Assembly (NCBI GenBank): GCA_037102815.1
Contig: BTPP01000007.1
Span: 2,108,001 to 2,172,000, forward strand
DNA: 64,000 bases
Reading direction: 5' to 3'
Source of the DNA: Neurospora intermedia
Taxonomy: Eukaryota; Ascomycota; Sordariomycetes; Sordariales; Sordariaceae
The notes under the pieces are model-generated. The model saw only the letters and a list, made by a program, of their open reading frames with translations. It was not told the origin of the DNA and searched no databases. The position numbers were made by a program, and so were the translations under genes. Below, one piece after another: positions 1 through 12,380 of the stretch (its first letter is position 1; every line of letters begins with the position of its first letter).

Positions 1-283
1 ACTAACAATTAACCGTCTTTACCCATTAATACACCTCCCAAACCTATTATATCCAAAATATTGTATTCTTTTACTAATTAAGATAATATTCAACTTTCCA
101 CACATCAAGATCTAGTAAATTAATCGGTCCTTTTCCTTTTATATATATTAATTCTAACCTTACCTTACCGCTATAATATTATATCGCTATACAAAGAGTA
201 GTAAAAGGGTAGCCGCTTTAAGAAAATAGCCAAATATACAAAATCGGCCATATTTACCGACATCCTCCAAAAGGAGAGCCAAC

Positions 284-352
284 GTACTAGCACTAGTATT
301 AGTACTAGTATTAGCACTAGTACTAGCACCGGTATTAGTACTAGTACTGGCT
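284..352. repeat. ACTAGY simple-sequence tract
   Basis: About 70 bases consist of alternating ACTAGC, ACTAGT and ATTAGT units. It lies near the left edge of the unclassified RIP-altered element. The rest of 1-440 shows no recognisable gene or repeat end. Confidence 0.8.
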
Positions 353-439
353 CTAACCCGGCAACGAATATAATATTACCTGCCCATTAATATTAATAAC
401 GGTATAATAATATATAAGGTAGTAGCGTACCTATACCCA

Positions 440-3400
440 ATATTCAATATCCTCCTACTTTTAAATATCCCCCTACTCCTAGATACCCTCCTCCTAGATA
501 CCTTCCTACTCCGGGATATTATCCTACTCCGGGATCGGAATATTATCCTACTCCGGGATATTATCCTACTCCTAAATACCCAATTGTCTCCTAAGTATTT
601 TCGCCTAATCCTTTCGCACCCCGGTATCCAATATTAGCTTGGAATTTAATACCCGTCTAATAATATTTCTCGCCTACCCTACCTTATAATTATACTCCGC
701 CTAACTATCGTCCTACCTCTCGGTACTCAATACCTATATTATAGCCACCTCCTTAAATCTTTTCGCCCTATCATCAACTTTCCCCTAGTCAAATAATAGT
801 AAATCTATAAGTCCTTTAATAGTAAATTAAATAAGAGATCTAGCAACGAGTCCAAGCGCAAATACAATTAATACAACGGCAAATATAGGAACAAATATAA
901 TAATAAGTACAATAGTAAATATAATAAATATAACAATAGTTTCTTTAAACCCAATCGGCCGCTTCCAACCAAACCTCCCAACCGGCTACTTCTATAACTA
1001 CTCCCACTCCTACTAATACGAATTAAAAGGATTTCGAACGCTTTCTTCGTAGTAAAAGCTTTACCGATACGAATAATTTTTCTCTATTACAAAAGGGTCC
1101 TATATTAGAGCAAATCGAATAATAGATTTGTAAAGTAGAAGAGGCTCGCAAAGTAAAAGAGGTTCGTAAAGCTAAGGAAATACAAAAAGCAAAGGAAGTA
1201 TACAAGGTAAAAGAAATTTGTAAAGCAAATGCTCGCAAGGCAGAAATAGTACGCTAATAGAAAGCCCAAGCCTAAGCAAAAGCCTAAACCCAAATAAAAG
1301 CCCAAGCCTAGGCAAAAGCCCAAGCCCAAATAAAAGCCCAAACCTAAATAAAAGTTACTAGACCGCCTATTCTTCTATTCGATAACCAGACTATATTAAC
1401 TACTAATATATCTACTACCTTTGGCCGCCTATCCGATACCTACTCGGGTTTTAACTTCGAAGAGGCTTTCCAATAGCTACCCTAGTAAAATAATAATTTT
1501 AATACTAATAATAATAATAAGGAGGATAATAATATATTTAGTAATATTAGAGCCCTTCGTTACCCTAGCGGTATTACTTCTAGTACTATATTTAGTTCTA
1601 CCTCTAGCCGTAGAAGTCCTACTAGTCTTATATCTTCCACTCTTAGTAGTAGGGGTACTAGTGCCGCCTCTAGCTCTAGTACCGCCTCTGGCTCTAGTAC
1701 TATATCTAGTTCTAGTGCCGCCCCTAGTGCTGCCCCTAGTGCTAAAACCCCTAGCTTAAACGTTCGTAAATAGAAAAAGGGAAAGAGGGATAATAGTAAG
1801 CTATTATAATAATCCTACCTAAAATTCTTCTATAAGCCTAATTATATTAGTTTATAAAAATTATAGGAAGAAGGCGTACCTACTAGGTTAGATTTTAATA
1901 CAATCGATAACGATTATATTCGCCTTACTAACGAAGATAGTAATACTATACGAAGTATTAAGCGTATATAAGGTGTCCAGCCGTTATAAGATAATACTAT
2001 TATTATTAACGAATTGAATAAAGAGTTTTGGTAGGCCTTATTCTTATACTATTATAACTAATTCTCTAATACCTTCGTTATTAATATAATTAATAGTATT
2101 AATATACGTTCTAAATATTTTAAAGCCCTTCGAAAATATATATTCAAAATCTATCGTACGGAAAAGTCCAATTTTCTTAACCATACTTTAATATCCTTTT
2201 TCTAGGATATTATTTCTAATAATTTATTCCTTTTAGAATACAACCTTAATAATAACGATAAGTATAGGGCCTACTACCTAGAATTAATTGAAAGTTAGAT
2301 TAATAAAAGGACCTTCAACTAGATTTATATTTATATTATAAAATATATTAATTATAAGGCTACCTTCGGCAATTGGACTAGTCTTTTATTCTATTATATT
2401 AAAATGGAGCTGTAAGATATAAGCCTTATAATATTAAATATTATTAAATCCGAGCGTATTATAAATAAGGGCCGGCTTAGATTTAAAGGGAGAGAAACCA
2501 ACGAAAATACCTATAAAATTATACGTTAAACCTTCGCAGCCTTACCTTTTAACGAGCGGTATAAATAAATCGATTGGAAATAGTTCGTTAAAATACTATT
2601 AGAGTTTATACCTAAGTAGGTTAAATTAGTTAATACGCTTAAATTAGACTGCCTAAATAGGAGTATTATTATAGAAGTACTACCCGCACCCCCTAATATT
2701 CTTTACCCTAATATTAGTAAATAGCGTTGCTTACTACCCGAATAGAGCCTTTAACCCTCCGGTACTCCTAGGACCCTAAGTAGTAGCTATAGTAGTAGTA
2801 GTACCTATTGTAATACTAATCCAAACTCTAATAATTAGAGTCTTAAATACAGTCTATATAATAGCCGTCCTAATAAAGGCCGGAACGACCGTAGCGGCGG
2901 TTATAATAATAGAAGTAATAGTTATAATAACCGGGATAGAAGTAGTTATAATAATAGAAGTAGTTATAATAATCGTAGTAATAGCTATAATAATAAAGGT
3001 AATAGTTGTAATAACTATAGTAACGGTTATAATAATAGAAGTGGCCGTAATATTAAGGATAATAGAGGTTATAGTGGTTATAATTACGGCGGTTATAGTA
3101 GTTATAGTAATTATAACTAAAGCGAAAGTAGTAAGTCCCGCGAATAATATACCCCTACTTATACTTCCTTTTAATATAAGCGTTAATACCCCGTCGGTGC
3201 CCATAGTACCCGCAGTAGTAGTAATAGTAGTAACTATCGCTTAGAGGAGGAGGACGAGGAAGATAATAATAAAAATAATAATAGCCTAGTTCATTTACAA
3301 TATAGATATAAGGGTTGCTATTATAACGGTTATTATAACAGTCGTTATAATTAAACTATATCTCAATTTACTAATAACTTCGATATTACGCCTCCTATTC

Positions 3401-3540
3401 CTAAATGTATACGTATATTTATTACTACGTTTTTTTCGCCGGCTATAATCCTCTAATCGGCTACTACTTTAAACGAAGGTATAAAATATTTATACCTTTA
3501 AGCAATGTATTTATTCTCCCGTATATAGCTGTCCCCAGCC
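440..3540 (+). mobile_element. Unclassified element with a gag-like reading frame (fossil)
   Basis: One plus-strand reading direction keeps a protein-like composition over about 3 kb, so I treat it as a decayed element gene. In order it shows a Pro/Tyr-rich start with PGYYPTP repeats (470-580), a Lys/Arg/Gln-rich stretch with KPKPKQ repeats (1130-1360), a Ser/Ala-rich linker (1580-1750), a globular-looking part (1850-2700) and an Asn/Tyr/Ser/Arg-rich tail of SYNNR type units (2770-3130). Such a layout recalls a structural gag-like protein with a basic nucleic-acid-binding tail, but I cannot name a family, and no polymerase or integrase follows it. The element is broken in many places and heavily RIP-altered. 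It could also be the first gene of an unknown DNA transposon. Confidence 0.45.
471..580. repeat. Short tandem repeat encoding PGYYPTP units
   Basis: The motif CCTACTCCGGGATATTAT and close variants are repeated about four times, which gives a Tyr/Pro repeat in the plus reading frame. The repeat sits at the start of the gag-like frame. Confidence 0.75.
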
Positions 3541-4392
3541 AATTGTTATAATATTATATAATATTTATGTCTAATTAATAATAGTATCGTACTTAATATC
3601 GTACTTAGTATTGTACTTAATAATATTGATTCAATATTATAATAATTTATTAACATTTAATATCGCCCCCCAAAAATATAGAAAATTGTAGATAAGTAGT
3701 ATTACAATATTTTATTTACTATACTATCTATTCCCCTTTATCCTTAGTACTATTATTGCAATATAATTAATTAATTTATTAATATACAATTATATTGTAA
3801 ATATACTATTGTCCCCCCCTAAATACTATATTTATAGGGGTATTAAACGCCGCCGACCGCCAAATTTATTTGGTAATATCTTTAATTGAGTAAGAGCGCC
3901 AATATAACGCCGGCGTACCTTCTCCTTCTATGCGAACGTAGGTCGGCGACCCACCCTCGTATAGCGCTAGTCTAATTTGCGACTGTAAAATATGGAAGGA
4001 CTACTATAATTGTAATTGCCTTTAACTATATTCTTGTTTGCTCCTCCCCTCTTGGGTTATATAACCTCCAACGGTAGTTTTTCTAACAACGGTACATAGC
4101 GCCCAAGGACGGTAGTCTGCTACCAACCGTCAATTGACGGTAGTAAGGCAGATGCCGTCGATTGACGGTCGTTTCACAATATATGCTTCCCTAGGACCCC
4201 GTAGCTAAGTATTACCCCTATCTTACCCTTCTATTACTCTTACCCTCCTTCTTACTCCTTTAACGAATAATTGTAACTATATTGTACGTATACCCTTAAT
4301 TCTACCTTAGAATACCCTTAAATAATTTTTTATTAACCTCTAAGTGTAATACTTATCCTAATTAAAATCCTTTTAGGCTCCAGCCTACTATT
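3541..4392. other. Non-coding, LTR-like stretch with palindromes
   Basis: No coding signal is seen. The stretch holds a TATA-like TTATATAACC near 4058, several GACGGT motifs and a terminal-looking CGTTTCACA near 4180. It could be the long terminal repeat or non-coding end of the gag-like element to its left, but I found no second copy in the window to set its ends. Confidence 0.3.
4126..4169. repeat. Paired palindromes ACCGTCAATTGACGGT
   Basis: A perfect 16-base palindrome, ACCGTCAATTGACGGT, lies at 4126-4141. A near copy, GCCGTCGATTGACGGT, follows at 4154-4169. The differences are G-to-A type changes as RIP would make. The pair could be protein-binding sites in a terminal repeat. Confidence 0.7.
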
Positions 4393-4400
4393 TTAACTTA
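4393..4400. repeat. Target-site duplication of MULE-A, left copy
   Basis: TTAACTTA directly precedes the left inverted repeat and is repeated exactly at 7730-7737 after the right inverted repeat. Confidence 0.9.
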
Positions 4401-4464
4401 GGCGTTTACTCCGGGGGCACCAGGTGATGGTTACGGGGGCCCCAATCCTTATTGGGGCCCCAAT
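4401..4464 (+). repeat. MULE-A left terminal inverted repeat
   Basis: This 64-bp repeat matches the right end in inverted orientation except for a short variable patch near its middle. It contains an internal palindrome made of GGGGCCCCAAT and ATTGGGGCCCC around a 4-base spacer (about 4436-4462), so the end can fold on itself. Confidence 0.92.
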
Positions 4465-5169
4465 ATTTTAAGGTCTGGTACGTTATTTACTCGTAAATTA
4501 TCAGTTACATAGAAAATTCTATATACTTACACACAATTGCAATGCTCAATAATATGGTTTTGTATAAAGATTTCTATAGCATACAATATTTTGAACATTG
4601 GACAATCTTCTACATTCATTTATACTACTCTTAAGTGCTTATTGCCTTCCTTTTTTTACGTCTAATTACTTACTTAATTAGAGAGTTCGATTCTATAGCT
4701 ACTTAAATAGAATCTAGTACTAGCTCTAGTTTTGGAGACGATTACTATTGCTTTAGAAATGATTATTCTAGTTCTAGCTCTGGCTCTAGCGTAGGTTCTA
4801 GAGGGGGGGTTGGCTCTAGAGAAAGTAAGAATTCTAATTATAATTCTAATTCTAGAGAGGGTCCTAGATTTAGTACTGGAAAGAGTTTAAAGGGTAGAAG
4901 TTTTAGCGGTGGAAATTCTAGAAGTGGGAGTTATATTGCTTCTATTTTTGATTTTAATTCTAACCCTTGTATAGTTATTTAAATATAATTTAATATTGGC
5001 TTTAGTTCGCATTTAAATACTATATCCGCTTTACTACTATAGTTAAAAGTATTAGAATTCACCGGCGTTTATATTCACTTATATTTCGTACCCCTAGAAG
5101 AGTTGGGAGCTGATTTATTAATATTATTACTCTCCTAGTAAAATAATTTACGTTTTATATTAGGCTATA

Positions 5170-7330
5170 GATAAGGAAGATGCTGGCGGTTGCTTTACTT
5201 AATAGGCTTAGCCTTCTTACTTTTTTTCTTCAATTAAAGTATAGAAATAAGTATATGCTTATTAGGTATTACTCTAATAGAATTCTTAGGCCGACTGCGA
5301 TGTATTATAGTAATATACGGATTTCTAAAACGAAGGTAAAAATTGTTAATATCCTACTTAAGAAGACTAATTAGTAGTTATTTATAAATAAATTACAATT
5401 AAGTAATAAAAGACGTACGAGAAGTATTTTGAAATATTAGTAGGGATAAATATAATTAAGCTTTGATCGTTTTTTAGTAGCTAACCGCTTAAAGATCTTA
5501 TAACGGTAAGGCAACCTATATTAAAGGGGGATACTATAGTTCTTATTATAAGGGGGGAGAGGAGGAGGGTCTCTACGTTAATTTATTAGTCGGTTTTTAT
5601 CTATTTAAAAATATTTGTAATTAATTATATTTAATATTAGAAATGTAACTTGTAATAGAAGTTAGCCTAAGTAATTATAGGTAATATATTTATAGTATTA
5701 ATAAGTTTAGTAGTTTATTAGCTTCTATTTGAAGGTTCTATATTATTTATCAGCTATCTCGAAAATAGTAGAGACTGATTTGAAAATATTACTATTGCCG
5801 TTAAGAAGGTAATTTTTAATATTAAAGTTATTTAATTTAATTGGGGAAGTAACCTTTATATTAAAGTTCTTATACTATTTAATGTAATAATGTGCCTATT
5901 AATCTCTAATAGGTAGTTAATTCTTTTGGATATAGTAAAGGATTAGTTTCTAGTATAAAAAGTATCTTTTTATATCCTCCTAAGTAGTAAAGAATTCATT
6001 TTCTATATAATTATATATTATAAGTTTAAATTGCTTTATTATATTATAAGGGTTATTAGTAATAGAGGTAGTTAAATTGCCAAAAGGGTTGGTATTGTAT
6101 ATAGAGGTATAGAGACTATAGTCTTCGTTATTAAAAGGGATAGGAGTAGCCTACTTATTAATACCCTCCTCGTTGTTAAAATTATTATTCGAATTATTAT
6201 TAGTATTAATATTAGTCTTTGCCTTTTTAAATTTCAGTTTAGTATTGTATAGTATGTTCTTAATTATATAGAATAGATAGAGCTATTATTAAGTATTAGG
6301 GAATATAGTTTCTAGGGATTATTTTATTTCCTTATTAATAATAATAATAATTGGTTCTAAAAGGTTGTATTATAATTGTATTTGTTTAGTAGCGTTAATT
6401 AAGAAGTCGAATACCGTTTGCTTCTTGTTATTAATAGTTTCAAATATATAATTGAAAATAGAATTAACGTTGGTAATATTAGATATTTGATAGAATAGGT
6501 AGTTGAAGCGATTGGTATTGTATGTGTTGTTAATAATTATAATTTTATGAAAGTGCTAGGCTATATATATATAGTATAGTAGAGTAAAGATAATACTTAG
6601 TAGTCTTATTTCATTTTTAGGATCTATCTTTTTAATATAATTAATATTATTATTATTAAAGACCTTAATTAAAGTACCTATTAGGGTATAGCTATTAAGA
6701 TTACGGCGGCGAAGGTTAGTACGTATATTGTAGATATCCCTTCTTATATATACTAATTCTGGGTAGTCGTTTCGAATAATAGAGGTAATTTTTCGAGTTT
6801 GTATAGTATTGAGTTTTAAATGGTTATTAATAGTTTTAAGTATTTCTAACTTTATTTTATAGTATTAGGGATGAGTAGAAGGGTTGTACAATCGAGGGTA
6901 GTTATATATTTAATAATGGGATTTAGTATATGGATAGAAGTGTTAGAGATTATTGTAGTTAGAGGTATCCTTCTTTACGATAGCTATCTAATTATAATTA
7001 TACTTGCGTAAGGCTATCTTTCGAATAATTGCTTTAGATTTACGAGGTTAGTTATATCGATTATAGAAGAAGTAATATTGTATATATTAGGAAGCTGGGA
7101 CTTTAGGCTTCGTACTACGGCCGTTTCGACGGTTAATTGTAAAGCTATAATCCTTTACTTAATTATTAACTACTTCGTAAAGCTTTTGAATCGTAGTAGT
7201 AGGAGGGATAGCGCCAGCTGGCGGGTTGAGTATTACGTCTCTATAATCGATAGTAACGCCTTCTTCGTTAGAATTAAATTCGTTGGAGTCCCCTTTAATA
7301 GAGGGATTGTTATTAGAAAAGCCTTCCTAC
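5170..7330 (-). pseudogene. MULE-A transposase (Hop-like Mutator family), RIP-damaged
   Basis: The minus strand reads as a fungal MULE transposase of the Hop type. An N-terminal FAR1-like region (about 7330-6960) is followed by the family motif YNPSTHP at 6869-6888, the RDIYN motif at 6721-6740 and the start of the DDE core, read as NTYNTNRF, at 6504-6529. The usual first catalytic aspartate of this motif (D-x-TYKTN) is now asparagine, as expected from a RIP G-to-A change. Many in-frame stops lie through the whole frame. The family cuts and pastes DNA in the nucleus. The open frame at 7078-7380 on the other strand is a shadow of this gene. Confidence 0.8.
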
Positions 7331-7665
7331 TCTTTATTAATTTAACTAGCTTGGCTGGACATTTTAAGTATTATAGATAATGTGCGTGGTACTATACTAG
7401 TTCAAGGAAGTTAGTAAAGTGCTTTAGAGGTAGTAATTGATGCGATTAGTATTTACGTACGTGCGGTTGATTCTAGCTTATTCTGGTGATGAAAGGTCGC
7501 CTGGTTGTGTAGAAAGAAGGTTAAGTTGATTTGAGTGTAAGTGAATAAGGGATCTACTGGTTGATTGGGCCGACTATTGTCTTGGAAAGAAATGCTGTTG
7601 TATGATTACTGTCTGATTGTATTAAAAGGTTGAAAGAATAACTCTCCACATTAAACCCTAACCCG

Positions 7666-7729
7666 ATTGGGGCCCCAATAAGGATTGGGGCCCCCGTAAC
7701 CAAAGGCTGGTGCCCCCGGAGTAAACGCC
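7666..7729 (-). repeat. MULE-A right terminal inverted repeat
   Basis: Inverted partner of 4401-4464, ending CGCC, followed by the duplicated TTAACTTA at 7730-7737. Confidence 0.92.
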
Positions 7730-7737
7730 TTAACTTA

Positions 7738-9380
7738 TTATCGCCCAACTATAATTACTCCTACTCCTACGTCCGTACCCGTCCTTACGCCCAAACCTAC
7801 TTTTACATCCATACCCGCTCCTATATTAGTACTTACACTTACTACTATTCTAGTACTTACTACGGCTCCTATTACTATACCTACTCTCGGTCTTATTACG
7901 CCGGTCTCTCTAATATTTTAAACCCTTAATAATAGTAGTAGCGGCGGCGGCTTCTATAAATTTATTAAGGCCCCTATTAAAGGTATTATAACTATATAGT
8001 ACTTCCGGTATATAGTACTAGGAGACTACAACTCTTTGTACTTAATAAAGGTAAGAACTATTGTATACTTTATATATATTTAAAGAATTCCGCTACCTAC
8101 CGGTAGTAGCCCTCTACCGTCTCTGAGTAGTATTCCTTTTAATTAGAGGAGGGTTACCGAAGTAATAAAATTCTATATTACTAATCCTTTTAATATATAA
8201 TACTTTCGGCTCGGAATTTCGATTAATTAACGGCCGAGGGCTATATCGTTCCGTAAATTTTTTCGAATACCCTAATTCTATCCTATTAATAATTTTAATT
8301 CTAAGGATATTACTTACTTTATATTTGGTTACCCTATTAATAAATTGCCGCTAGCTTCCCTCTTTACTATTATAATACTTCTAATTGCAATTCTAAACGC
8401 CCTTTCGTCCTCGGTCCTAGCTTCAATTGAAGTATTCGAAAGACTAAGAGTTTTAAAGGAGAGCTTCAATATTTTTTCGTACGGATTGGGTAATTTTAAT
8501 AACTTTATAATTATTATAATTCGCTAAATTATTTTGGGACGGCTTAACTTTGATAGTTTTAGTGAATGCTATTATAGAAATTACCCGGAATACCGAATAT
8601 ACTACTACTACGGCCGTTATTTACTTAAATATTTTTATAGTTAGGTTTAATACCCGGATAACTAAAGTAGTTTAGATTTTCTAAAAAGGAATAACGACCG
8701 TAATAATAGGTATTATATTTAACGAGTCGGTCGTAGTTTTGGAAATTTGTATTAAGAAGCTAGAGGAGTAGTATAGATTAATAAAGGAGGAAGGGGATTT
8801 ATTTAGTAAGGAGGAATTGTATATTTATTTTGATGGATTATTTAGTAGGGAGGAAGTAGTAGGTACTAGGGAATTGGAGGAGGAGGAAGAATTAAGGGAG
8901 GGGGTAGTAAATATTCGGGTACAAGAGGAGGATTTAATAATATTAATACAAATAGTATAATAGGAAGGGGATATTCTAGAAGAGAAGTAACGGTTAAAGA
9001 AGGTAGTTCGGTTCTTAGATTCGGTAGAGGAAATAGAATTTCCTTTAAAGAAGAAGAGAAAACTATAGGTTCCCTATAATAGTATTACTATAGTATTATC
9101 ATTTTGAAATATAATAATGAAATTAAGTATTAGGGTAGCGTTAAGTATTGGAGATTCTTAAATATAGTGGACTATCGGTAGCGGCCCTGTAGGTAGGCGG
9201 CTGCGTTCTTTACCTCCGGGCACTAATTTCACTTACTTTTTTTATCCAACTAATACTTCCTTCGATACTTTCCCTTTTGTAAATTAATTTATAGGTTTAT
9301 TATTAATTCGAGCGTCCCGGTACTGTTCCTTAAAGAGTTCGAACGCTTCGGTATTCTAGAAGTCTTTAAGCCGGTACTAA
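7738..9380 (+). mobile_element. Continuation of unclassified RIP-altered repeat
   Basis: This is the right flank of the MULE-A insertion. On the plus strand it reads first as a Thr/Pro-rich stretch (7755-7920), then a mixed region (7930-8600), then a charged Glu-rich stretch ending with a PLKKKRK nuclear-signal-like cluster near 9040-9065. I do not recognise the protein. It may be the gag-like or accessory gene of the element seen at 440-3540, or of another one. 9080-9380 shows nothing I can identify. The element is broken and its family is unknown. Confidence 0.35.
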
Positions 9381-10091
9381 TATATTCATTTAAATTATTA
9401 TTTTCTTTTTTTACTACCTCTATATAAACCTTATAATTAAACTTATAATTTAGCTATACCCCGAGGAATCGTATCGATTCTATCGGTTGAAATATTATTT
9501 CCCCGAATTAGAGAATTTCCGTCCTTAGTACCTTCGTCCGCGTAAAATATATTAGCTCTATTTTAATCGCTTCGAACTCTATACCTCTTGCCCCTACTTA
9601 TTCCGAATATATCTCCTATACTATTTATAGTATCCAATAATTCTCCTCGGTAGTACGGGCTACTACTATAATATTAGTATCGTCTACGAAACCGATTATA
9701 ATGATATTCGGAATTATAGCTAATTTCCGGTACAATAGGGTAATAAAAAGAGTAAATAGAATAAGAGAGAGGGGGGAGCCTTATAGAACTCTAGTAGTAA
9801 TTACGTAGGGGTGGGAGGTCTCATCGTCGAAGAAGAGGGAACCTCTTCTACCGGTAACGAAGTTCGCTACCTACCTAATAATCTACGTCGGGAGCTATGT
9901 TTCCTATAGAGTGTGTAAAAGCTACCTATGGTTAATTCTATTGAACGCTCCTTTCAGATCTAGGAGTATAAGGGATGTTACGGCCCCGAGTTTCTAGGCT
10001 ATATATACCGCATCGGTAACTACCCGGACTGCAAACTCTATCGAACGGCCTGCCCGGTTACCCATTTGGCCCTCCGGCAGGAGGTTGAACT
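9381..10091 (-). mobile_element. LINE fragment L0 (Tad1-like), reverse-transcriptase part
   Basis: The minus strand reads as the palm of a fungal non-LTR reverse transcriptase. The catalytic signature is GFVDDTNI at 9671-9694, preceded by an AFNRINHR-type motif and a GSPLS-type motif. The same stretch recurs in L2 (51850-52530) and L1 (57460-58040). Similarity to those copies stops abruptly at about 10091 and about 9381, so this is an internal fragment about 0.7 kb long. It keeps the two catalytic aspartates, whereas L1 and L2 show asparagines there. It is still interrupted by several stops. Confidence 0.85.
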
Positions 10092-11453
10092 CTTATTATT
10101 AAATAGCGGGGCTATTTTAATAGTTTAAATATATATTCCCTTACTTTATAAACCTATAGCCGGAAGGTATAGATACTTAATAATAATATAATTAGTAGCG
10201 CTATAATAAATATACTATCCTTTAGTACGGTGCTTGTTTCTTTCTTCTTAAAATACCTATTTAGTTCGTCCTTTTTATAGAGCGGAAGAGGAACCTTTAC
10301 TTCAAGCGTTACAAATACTAATCGTACTTATAAGAATATCGCTGTCGGTATTATATTAAATCCTAAAGGACGCAGTAGAGGAAGAATTATAGTTCTAATA
10401 TTAATAATTAGAACGGCCCGGGCCAGTAGCAATAAGGATATATATTCTAGACTATCGGTTATTTTAGTAACTATTCTATAAATAATTCTAATAGAGAGCC
10501 CTGCATTCTATAGTCTTTTCTTATTGATAAACAATATTCTAGAACTACTCTATATAAATAAAATAATCGTCAGAGAATTCAATAGTAAAGAAGTAATTAT
10601 TAAACTTCTTATTAATAATATAATAAAAGAATTCTAATTTAGTACAACTATCCTAATTGTAACTACCAGCCTTCAAAAGTTTATCGTTAAAGTTTATAAA
10701 GAATTCGGAGAACGGCTCGCCGTCTGTCTACTTTATTTTAGCGAAGTTATTAAGGGTATAATTTTAAATATAGTAGGTACAAAAAATTTACTAAATCTAT
10801 TTAAATAGTTCGGTCGGGTCTTTATTACCGGAAAGGGTACGGGTAGTTTAGTAACCTTCTAGCTATTATTATTTATCGATCGGTAGGGTATCAAATATCT
10901 CGATTTATTAACGATGGAATGAGTATATAGACCAGCCTTGAAATTTATATTATATATTTTAATTAATTTATTATAGTAGAAAAGAAAGGTAGTAAACTTA
11001 CTATCCTACTTAGGGAGTTCAAATAACTTCCGTTAGTACGGTCTATTAGAATTGCTATCGGATTTATTATCGCCGCTATTATCGGCTTTAGACTTCCCGC
11101 CGTTTTTACTATTAGAGGGCTCCTATTTAGTAGGGTACGTAAATTCGGGTTTTAAAGTAGGCTAGGAGTAGATAGAAAAGGGGATTATAGATTTAACCGT
11201 CCTCTATAGTTCCGGACTAGCCTATAGCGTTCGGAATTGAGTACTAAATAAACCGGTAGTATTAGAAGAGGCTCTAGTACCCCCGGTGACTAGAGAATCG
11301 TAGGAAGCTTCTATATTAGTATTAGTATTATTATTATCGTTCGGTATAAAAAAGGAGACTATTCTAGTACTAGTATACGCCGCACTATTAATTATAGGCA
11401 ATCCTTCCTTCTAATAATTAACCAATAAGAAGGTAGAACCTAATATAAAGGGG
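10092..11453 (-). mobile_element. Gypsy-like leader and gag-like remnant (fossil)
   Basis: Just inside the LTR at 11454-11737 the minus strand begins TTAGGTTCTA, the same ten bases that follow the LTR at 18980-19181, so this is probably a primer-binding site. The minus strand then keeps a charged, Ser/Asn/Lys-rich, gag-like composition (about 11120-10700). The body is cut off by LINE fragment L0 at 10091. The element is incomplete and RIP-altered, and family placement rests mainly on the LTR. Confidence 0.4.
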
Positions 11454-11737
11454 TCAGCAGAGCGATACGTAGGTGCTGGCCTTATATAGCATATTAAGGT
11501 TCTATAAAGAAAGAAAGGAGAAAACGCTACCCTCCGGGTCGCTCGAGTACTAGAGGCTAAATAGCCGTACGCTGGCAGCCTTGGTGCTTAAGGTAGCTAG
11601 AGAATGCTCTAGAAGACCCGGGCGCTGTAGTACTGGAGTTTGAATCGATTAGGGCAGTCCTAATACGGGTTGCCGTCTTAGTACTCAAGTCTGGCCAGTT
11701 AGAGCCAGATGCCTTGTTGGGCGCCAGTCCTATGACA
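11454..11737 (-). mobile_element. Gypsy LTR, 284 bp (LTR-L)
   Basis: The minus strand starts TGTCATAGGACTGGCGCCC and carries a TATA-like GCTATATAAG at about 11481-11490. It shares its start and a TTATAGAACCTTAAT block with the 202-bp LTRs at 14637 and 18980 but differs elsewhere, so it is a related subfamily. It lies directly outside the Gypsy sequence that MITE-A interrupts, and may be the 3' LTR of that element, the 5' LTR of the remnant at 10092-11453, or shared by both. Confidence 0.65.
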
Positions 11738-11815
11738 ATTAATATTATTACTTTTTATATTCTATCATAAAATATTTTATCAGATTATTATTAGTAATAA
11801 CTAGGCTATATTTAA

Positions 11816-12380
11816 GGGAAAGCCTACCCGCACCCCAACGGTTCCTAGGCGCACCCTCCCCCACCTAGGAAAATAGGGCGGTTCAGCTGATAACACCTGA
11901 CACTGTAGATCCCGTTTCTACCCGCAAAATTTCGTCTTTTCAATGCACGCAACATCGCTCTACCTTGGTCATTTCTTGTCCCTTTTTTCACACAGCCAAT
12001 CGCCCTTATACTATACCCATCTGTACTATATATACCCATTTGTACTTAATATATTCGACGTACGTTGCTAGGTAGAGAGTGTATAGGAAGTACGGCGGGG
12101 GGGGAGGAGGCTAGAAAGGAGGAAGCCGTTGAAATATCTTTAATTGGCTCATCTTACAAGCTTTCTAAGATATTGGTAACTAACCTAGAGTAGACTATAA
12201 TCTACACTATAGAGATATTGTAAGATTTGAGTTATAGGGACGCATTTGCAGGTGGGTGACCCAGCTACGAATTTTACCAGACATTACAAACTTGGAAATT
12301 TACCGCCAAAACCCAATAATTTATATGTCGGCTGACATGGGGTGCGCTTAGGAACCGTTGGGGTGCGGGTAGGGTTTCCC
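11816..12380 (+). mobile_element. MITE-A, 565 bp, MULE-type non-autonomous element
   Basis: The element begins GGGAAAGCCTACCCGCACCC and ends with the inverted form (GGGTGCGGGTAGGGTTTCCC), giving inverted repeats of roughly 40 bp. It is the reverse complement of MITE-B at 15050-15510, with about 100 extra internal bases. Its inner sequence at about 11885-11980 matches the sub-terminal blocks of MULE1 (26240-26340) and MULE4 (58555-58640), so it is probably a deletion derivative of that family. It has largely escaped RIP. The two flanking octamers, ATATTTAA and TTTATAAT, do not match each other but match those of MITE-B after inversion. Confidence 0.85.
11845..11955 (-). CDS. 36-codon open frame conserved in MULE/MITE ends (doubtful)
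   Basis: A 36-residue frame containing ALKRRNFAG..GIY..RC lies inside the MITE end. Frames of the same length and near-identical sequence occur in MITE-B (15371-15481) and MULE1 (26266-26376), and a shorter match lies in MULE4. Each reads outward, toward the element end. Conservation may reflect only the DNA-level conservation of a long terminal repeat, so I do not claim a protein. Confidence 0.2.
   Translation of the reverse strand: MLRALKRRNFAGRNGIYSVRCYQLNRPIFLGGGGCA

Larger units (their letters stand above)
4401..7729 (-). mobile_element. MULE-A: complete Mutator-like DNA transposon, RIP-inactivated
   Basis: The 3.3-kb element is bounded by 64-bp terminal inverted repeats starting GGCGTTTACTCC and by a perfect 8-bp target duplication. 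The transposase is on the minus strand. The insertion splits the unclassified repeat that continues on both sides. 4465-5170 holds only a Ser-rich or Leu-rich composition, depending on strand, and probably covers the transposase C-terminus and 3' flank. All coding parts are RIP-altered, so the element is dead, but its ends are almost intact. Confidence 0.9.

Noticed and set aside
284-352. CRISPR-like array
   Set aside because: The ACTAGY units are contiguous with no spacers; this is a simple-sequence tract.
7078-7380. 100-codon plus-strand gene
   Set aside because: It lies opposite the MULE-A transposase N-terminus, which has recognisable family motifs on minus.
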